From: Marinobacter sp. LV10R510-11A
Lineage (GTDB): Bacteria; Pseudomonadota; Gammaproteobacteria; Pseudomonadales; Oleiphilaceae
NCBI RefSeq assembly: GCF_900215155.1
Contig: NZ_LT907980.1
Span: forward strand, 2,852,001-2,916,000
Length of the DNA: 64,000 nucleotides
Direction of reading: 5' to 3'
Both the position numbers and the translations under genes were made by a program. The notes below the pieces were generated by a model. That model saw only the letters and a list, made by a program, of their open reading frames with translations. It did not search any database and was not told the origin of the DNA. Positions 63,375 to 64,000 of this stretch are shown in pieces. Position 1 is the stretch's first letter. Each line of letters opens with the position of its first letter.

Positions 63375-64000
63375 ATGTCTGAACACAAGCTTGGAGTACA
63401 TTCCGAAACCGGAACCCTGCGGCAGGTCATTGTCTGCCGCCCGGGGCTGGCACACCGGCGCCTGACGCCGACCAACTGCGATTCTCTGCTGTTTGACGAC
63501 GTGTTCTGGGTTAAACAGGCACAGAAAGATCACGATGTGTTTACCAGCGTGATGCGGGAGCGGGGGGTCGAAGTACTTGATGTTAACGAGTTGCTGGCCG
63601 AGACCTTGGACATTCCCGAAGCCCGCAAATGGATCCTGGATCACCGGATTACTTGGAACGATATTGGCGTAGGGATGATTTCGGACCTGCGCGCCTGGAT
63701 GGACGAGCTTCCGGGCAGCAAGCTTTCAGAACACCTGATTGGCGGCCTTGAGATAGGGGATCTGCCGTTTGATCCAACCGGACTTTTTGGCAACCACCTG
63801 GGGCACTACGGATTTGTGCTGCCGCCGCTGCCCAACTATCTGTTTACACGGGACAACAGCGCCTGGATTTACAGTGGCGTGACGCTTAATCCCATGTACT
63901 GGGCCGCTCGCAAACCCGAAACACTGTTGATGGCAGGTGTGTACCGTTTCCATCCGAAATTTGCCGGAAAAGTAGACGTACTCTGGGGTGACCCGACAAA
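63375..64000 (+). CDS. arcA: Arginine deiminase, 3' end beyond the window
   Basis: The first 208 codons of an arginine deiminase (full length about 410-420 aa): [60 protein letters not shown] with the conserved FTRD motif, and [14 protein letters not shown]. It hydrolyses arginine to citrulline and ammonia, the first step of the ATP-yielding deiminase pathway. GGAGG precedes the ATG. The gene is cut by the window end; arcB and arcC are expected to follow. Confidence 0.95.
   Translation, partial: MSEHKLGVHSETGTLRQVIVCRPGLAHRRLTPTNCDSLLFDDVFWVKQAQKDHDVFTSVMRERGVEVLDVNELLAETLDIPEARKWILDHRITWNDIGVGMISDLRAWMDELPGSKLSEHLIGGLEIGDLPFDPTGLFGNHLGHYGFVLPPLPNYLFTRDNSAWIYSGVTLNPMYWAARKPETLLMAGVYRFHPKFAGKVDVLWGDPT

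Overview
The window reads as about 64 kb of a marine gammaproteobacterial chromosome. Gene content, mid-range GC, strong Shine-Dalgarno sites and the mix of TRAP, RND, RegBA, osmoprotectant and arginine-deiminase genes suggest Marinobacter or a close relative. This is a judgement from recognisable protein families; no database search was run. I saw no rRNA gene, tRNA gene or CRISPR array.

Layout. 1-11.4 kb is mostly ordinary chromosome: an orphan TRAP binding protein, a chemoreceptor, a small CDF-like membrane protein, a LysR regulator with an internal gap, RarD, a rhodanese, a thioesterase, a DJ-1/PfpI protein, a MotA/OmpA-like pair and glutathione-dependent formaldehyde dehydrogenase. 11.6-13.3 kb is a field of gene relics: IS5 transposase, a second transposase, a helicase motif, a CTERM-like tail and the end of an FNT channel. 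13.35-17.0 kb is a four-gene osmoprotectant (OpuC/Yeh-type) ABC importer. 17.1-19.8 kb holds small and relic genes and a GC-rich two-gene unit (DUF2231 membrane protein plus ethylbenzene-dehydrogenase-type haem protein). 19.9-24.3 kb is a second decay zone in which an S41 peptidase, a REP-associated transposase, an old yellow enzyme, a cryptochrome-DASH and a MotA/MotB pair have all lost internal segments; only a DUF1232 gene looks whole.

24.3-37.2 kb carries two efflux operons on the minus strand. One joins an RND adaptor and pump to an AttEFGH-type ABC/lipocalin set through four consecutive 4-nt overlaps; the other is a two-gene RND system. An OprC/NosA-type copper receptor follows. 39.6-45.5 kb on the plus strand encodes NADP-glutamate dehydrogenase, an unusual PEP/pyruvate-binding-domain protein with a degenerate RecA/KaiC-like N terminus, and a RegB/RegA-type two-component pair. 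Next come a persulfide-dioxygenase-like MBL enzyme with a SulP transporter, and a PAS/GAF/GGDEF diguanylate cyclase.

50-61 kb is an accessory island: two unrecognised AT-rich genes, cobS, a HipA-like kinase overlapping a DUF3037 gene, and a type I restriction-modification system (HsdR, HsdS, HsdM). Between hsdR and hsdS lie an intact RelB/ParE-like toxin-antitoxin pair and a HigA antitoxin whose HigB toxin survives only as its C terminus. After a 3-methyladenine glycosylase, the window ends with a YfcC-type carrier and the first two thirds of arginine deiminase, the start of an arginine-deiminase operon.

The most promising material for something undescribed is the HipA-like/DUF3037 pair beside the restriction system, the PEP-binding/RecA-like protein in the gdhA-regBA cluster, and the RND-Att operon.
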